Below are positions 63,421 to 64,000 of a stretch of 64,000 nt of DNA, piece after piece. A model generated the notes under the pieces. The model was not told the origin of the DNA and did not search any database. It worked only from the letters and a program-made list of their open reading frames with translations. Source of the stretch: Theobroma cacao (Eukaryota > Streptophyta > Magnoliopsida > Malvales > Malvaceae); the NCBI RefSeq assembly GCF_000208745.1, contig NC_030854.1, positions 4,287,078 to 4,351,077 of the forward strand. Direction: 5' to 3'. Position 1 is the first letter of the stretch. Each line of letters starts with the position of its first letter. The translations under genes and the position numbers were made by a program.

Positions 63421-64000
63421 CAAACTTTTCAACTCGCCATTCCTCTAATTTGAAACTTGGTCAACCAACATTCTTCCTTATTCAACTAATGAGCTTCCTT
63501 TTTATTAAGCAGTCATGTCTTATTATTTTTATCTCCATTTTTCTTTTGATATACACTTTGAAAGATCGATTTATTAATTTCATACATTAATTTCCTGCAC
63601 ACTCAAGTAACGACATTAGATACAAATGAATGGAAATGTTTTATTATCATAAAAAAACTAATGAAGCCAACAATCTCCCCATTTTTGATGATGACAAAAC
63701 ATTCATTGATTAACAACATGGTGTCTTTTTACTCTTTTTAGTTTTCTGCAGAAAATGAGGATTGCTCCCCCTAAGTATATGCTCTCCCTTTATGTGTGCA
63801 TAGTTTGCTTACTTTATTCTAGCAAATTTTATTCTTGTCACATAGAAAATGACATTGTACATTTAGAGTATACATATGTGCATCAATATAGAGTGATTTG
63901 CAGCAAGTAAGTATTAACAGATTTGTCATTAAATTTTCAGCAGTAAGTGTTGTGAAATTTTTATCAAAGTTCCAGTAGCTGTCAATCAGCTTATTGATTT

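Larger units (their letters stand above)
62455..64000. mobile_element. Copia-type LTR-like region (uncertain)
   Basis: Contains a 12-G run followed by TGAATAG (62462-62473), tandem repeats, repeated GTCGACTAAG words, and the phrase TCTCCCCATTTTTGATGATG near 63676, which I associate with SIRE/Maximus-type Copia elements, plus a GCTCCCCCTAAG polypurine-like site near 63766. No coding region. Assignment rests on remembered sequence style and the element runs off the window. Confidence 0.35.

Overview
The window looks like nuclear DNA of a eudicot plant, most likely a rosid. The supported genes have GT-AG introns and plant-type products, the intergenic DNA is AT-rich, and there is one tRNA with no operon structure. 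The degenerate RRM-type LINE reading frames resemble elements I know from Malvaceae such as cotton and cacao, but I cannot name the species.

Layout. About 0-37 kb is gene-rich. A trihelix transcription factor resembling HRA1 (+, 5161-6615) is followed by tRNA-Arg(UCU) (-, 7264-7336) and a 16-exon cytosolic pyruvate kinase (-, 7978-13477). Next come a 7-exon gene fusing a trihelix DNA-binding domain to a uridylate-kinase fold (+, 17188-20585), a PXC1-type LRR receptor-like kinase (-, 22431-24630), a SAUR auxin-response gene (+, 30846-31304) and an 11-exon Kdo transferase KDTA (-, 32089-37310). The exons of the four spliced genes in this half join in frame to full family length: 527, 481, 679 and 444 aa. 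About 37-64 kb is gene-poor and repeat-rich. Its only intact genes are two CYP76A-type cytochrome P450 paralogs in the same orientation (43175-44810 and 53203-55065), a tandem duplication now separated by about 8.4 kb of mobile-element debris.

Mobile elements. Boundaries can be read for several non-autonomous elements: a hAT-like element with a perfect 8-bp target duplication (2645-3376), five copies of a long-inverted-repeat MULE-like family, one of which holds a second TIR element nested inside it (40059-41140 and 40413-40959), another long-TIR element (about 41482-42165), and a CACTA-like element (49848-52323). The right end holds decayed LINE fragments (RRM ORF1, RNase H), a dead Copia gag and a Copia-type LTR-like tail with tandem repeats.

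How the genes relate. These are independent nuclear genes, not a pathway cluster; only the P450 pair is a functional cluster by duplication. From memory of Arabidopsis locus numbers, the left half alternates counterparts of two separate Arabidopsis neighbour pairs (At3g10040/At3g10030 and At2g36580/At2g36570), the pattern expected from complementary gene loss after an ancient genome duplication. The most unusual protein is the trihelix-uridylate kinase fusion. I did not find a convincing wholly new multi-gene system.
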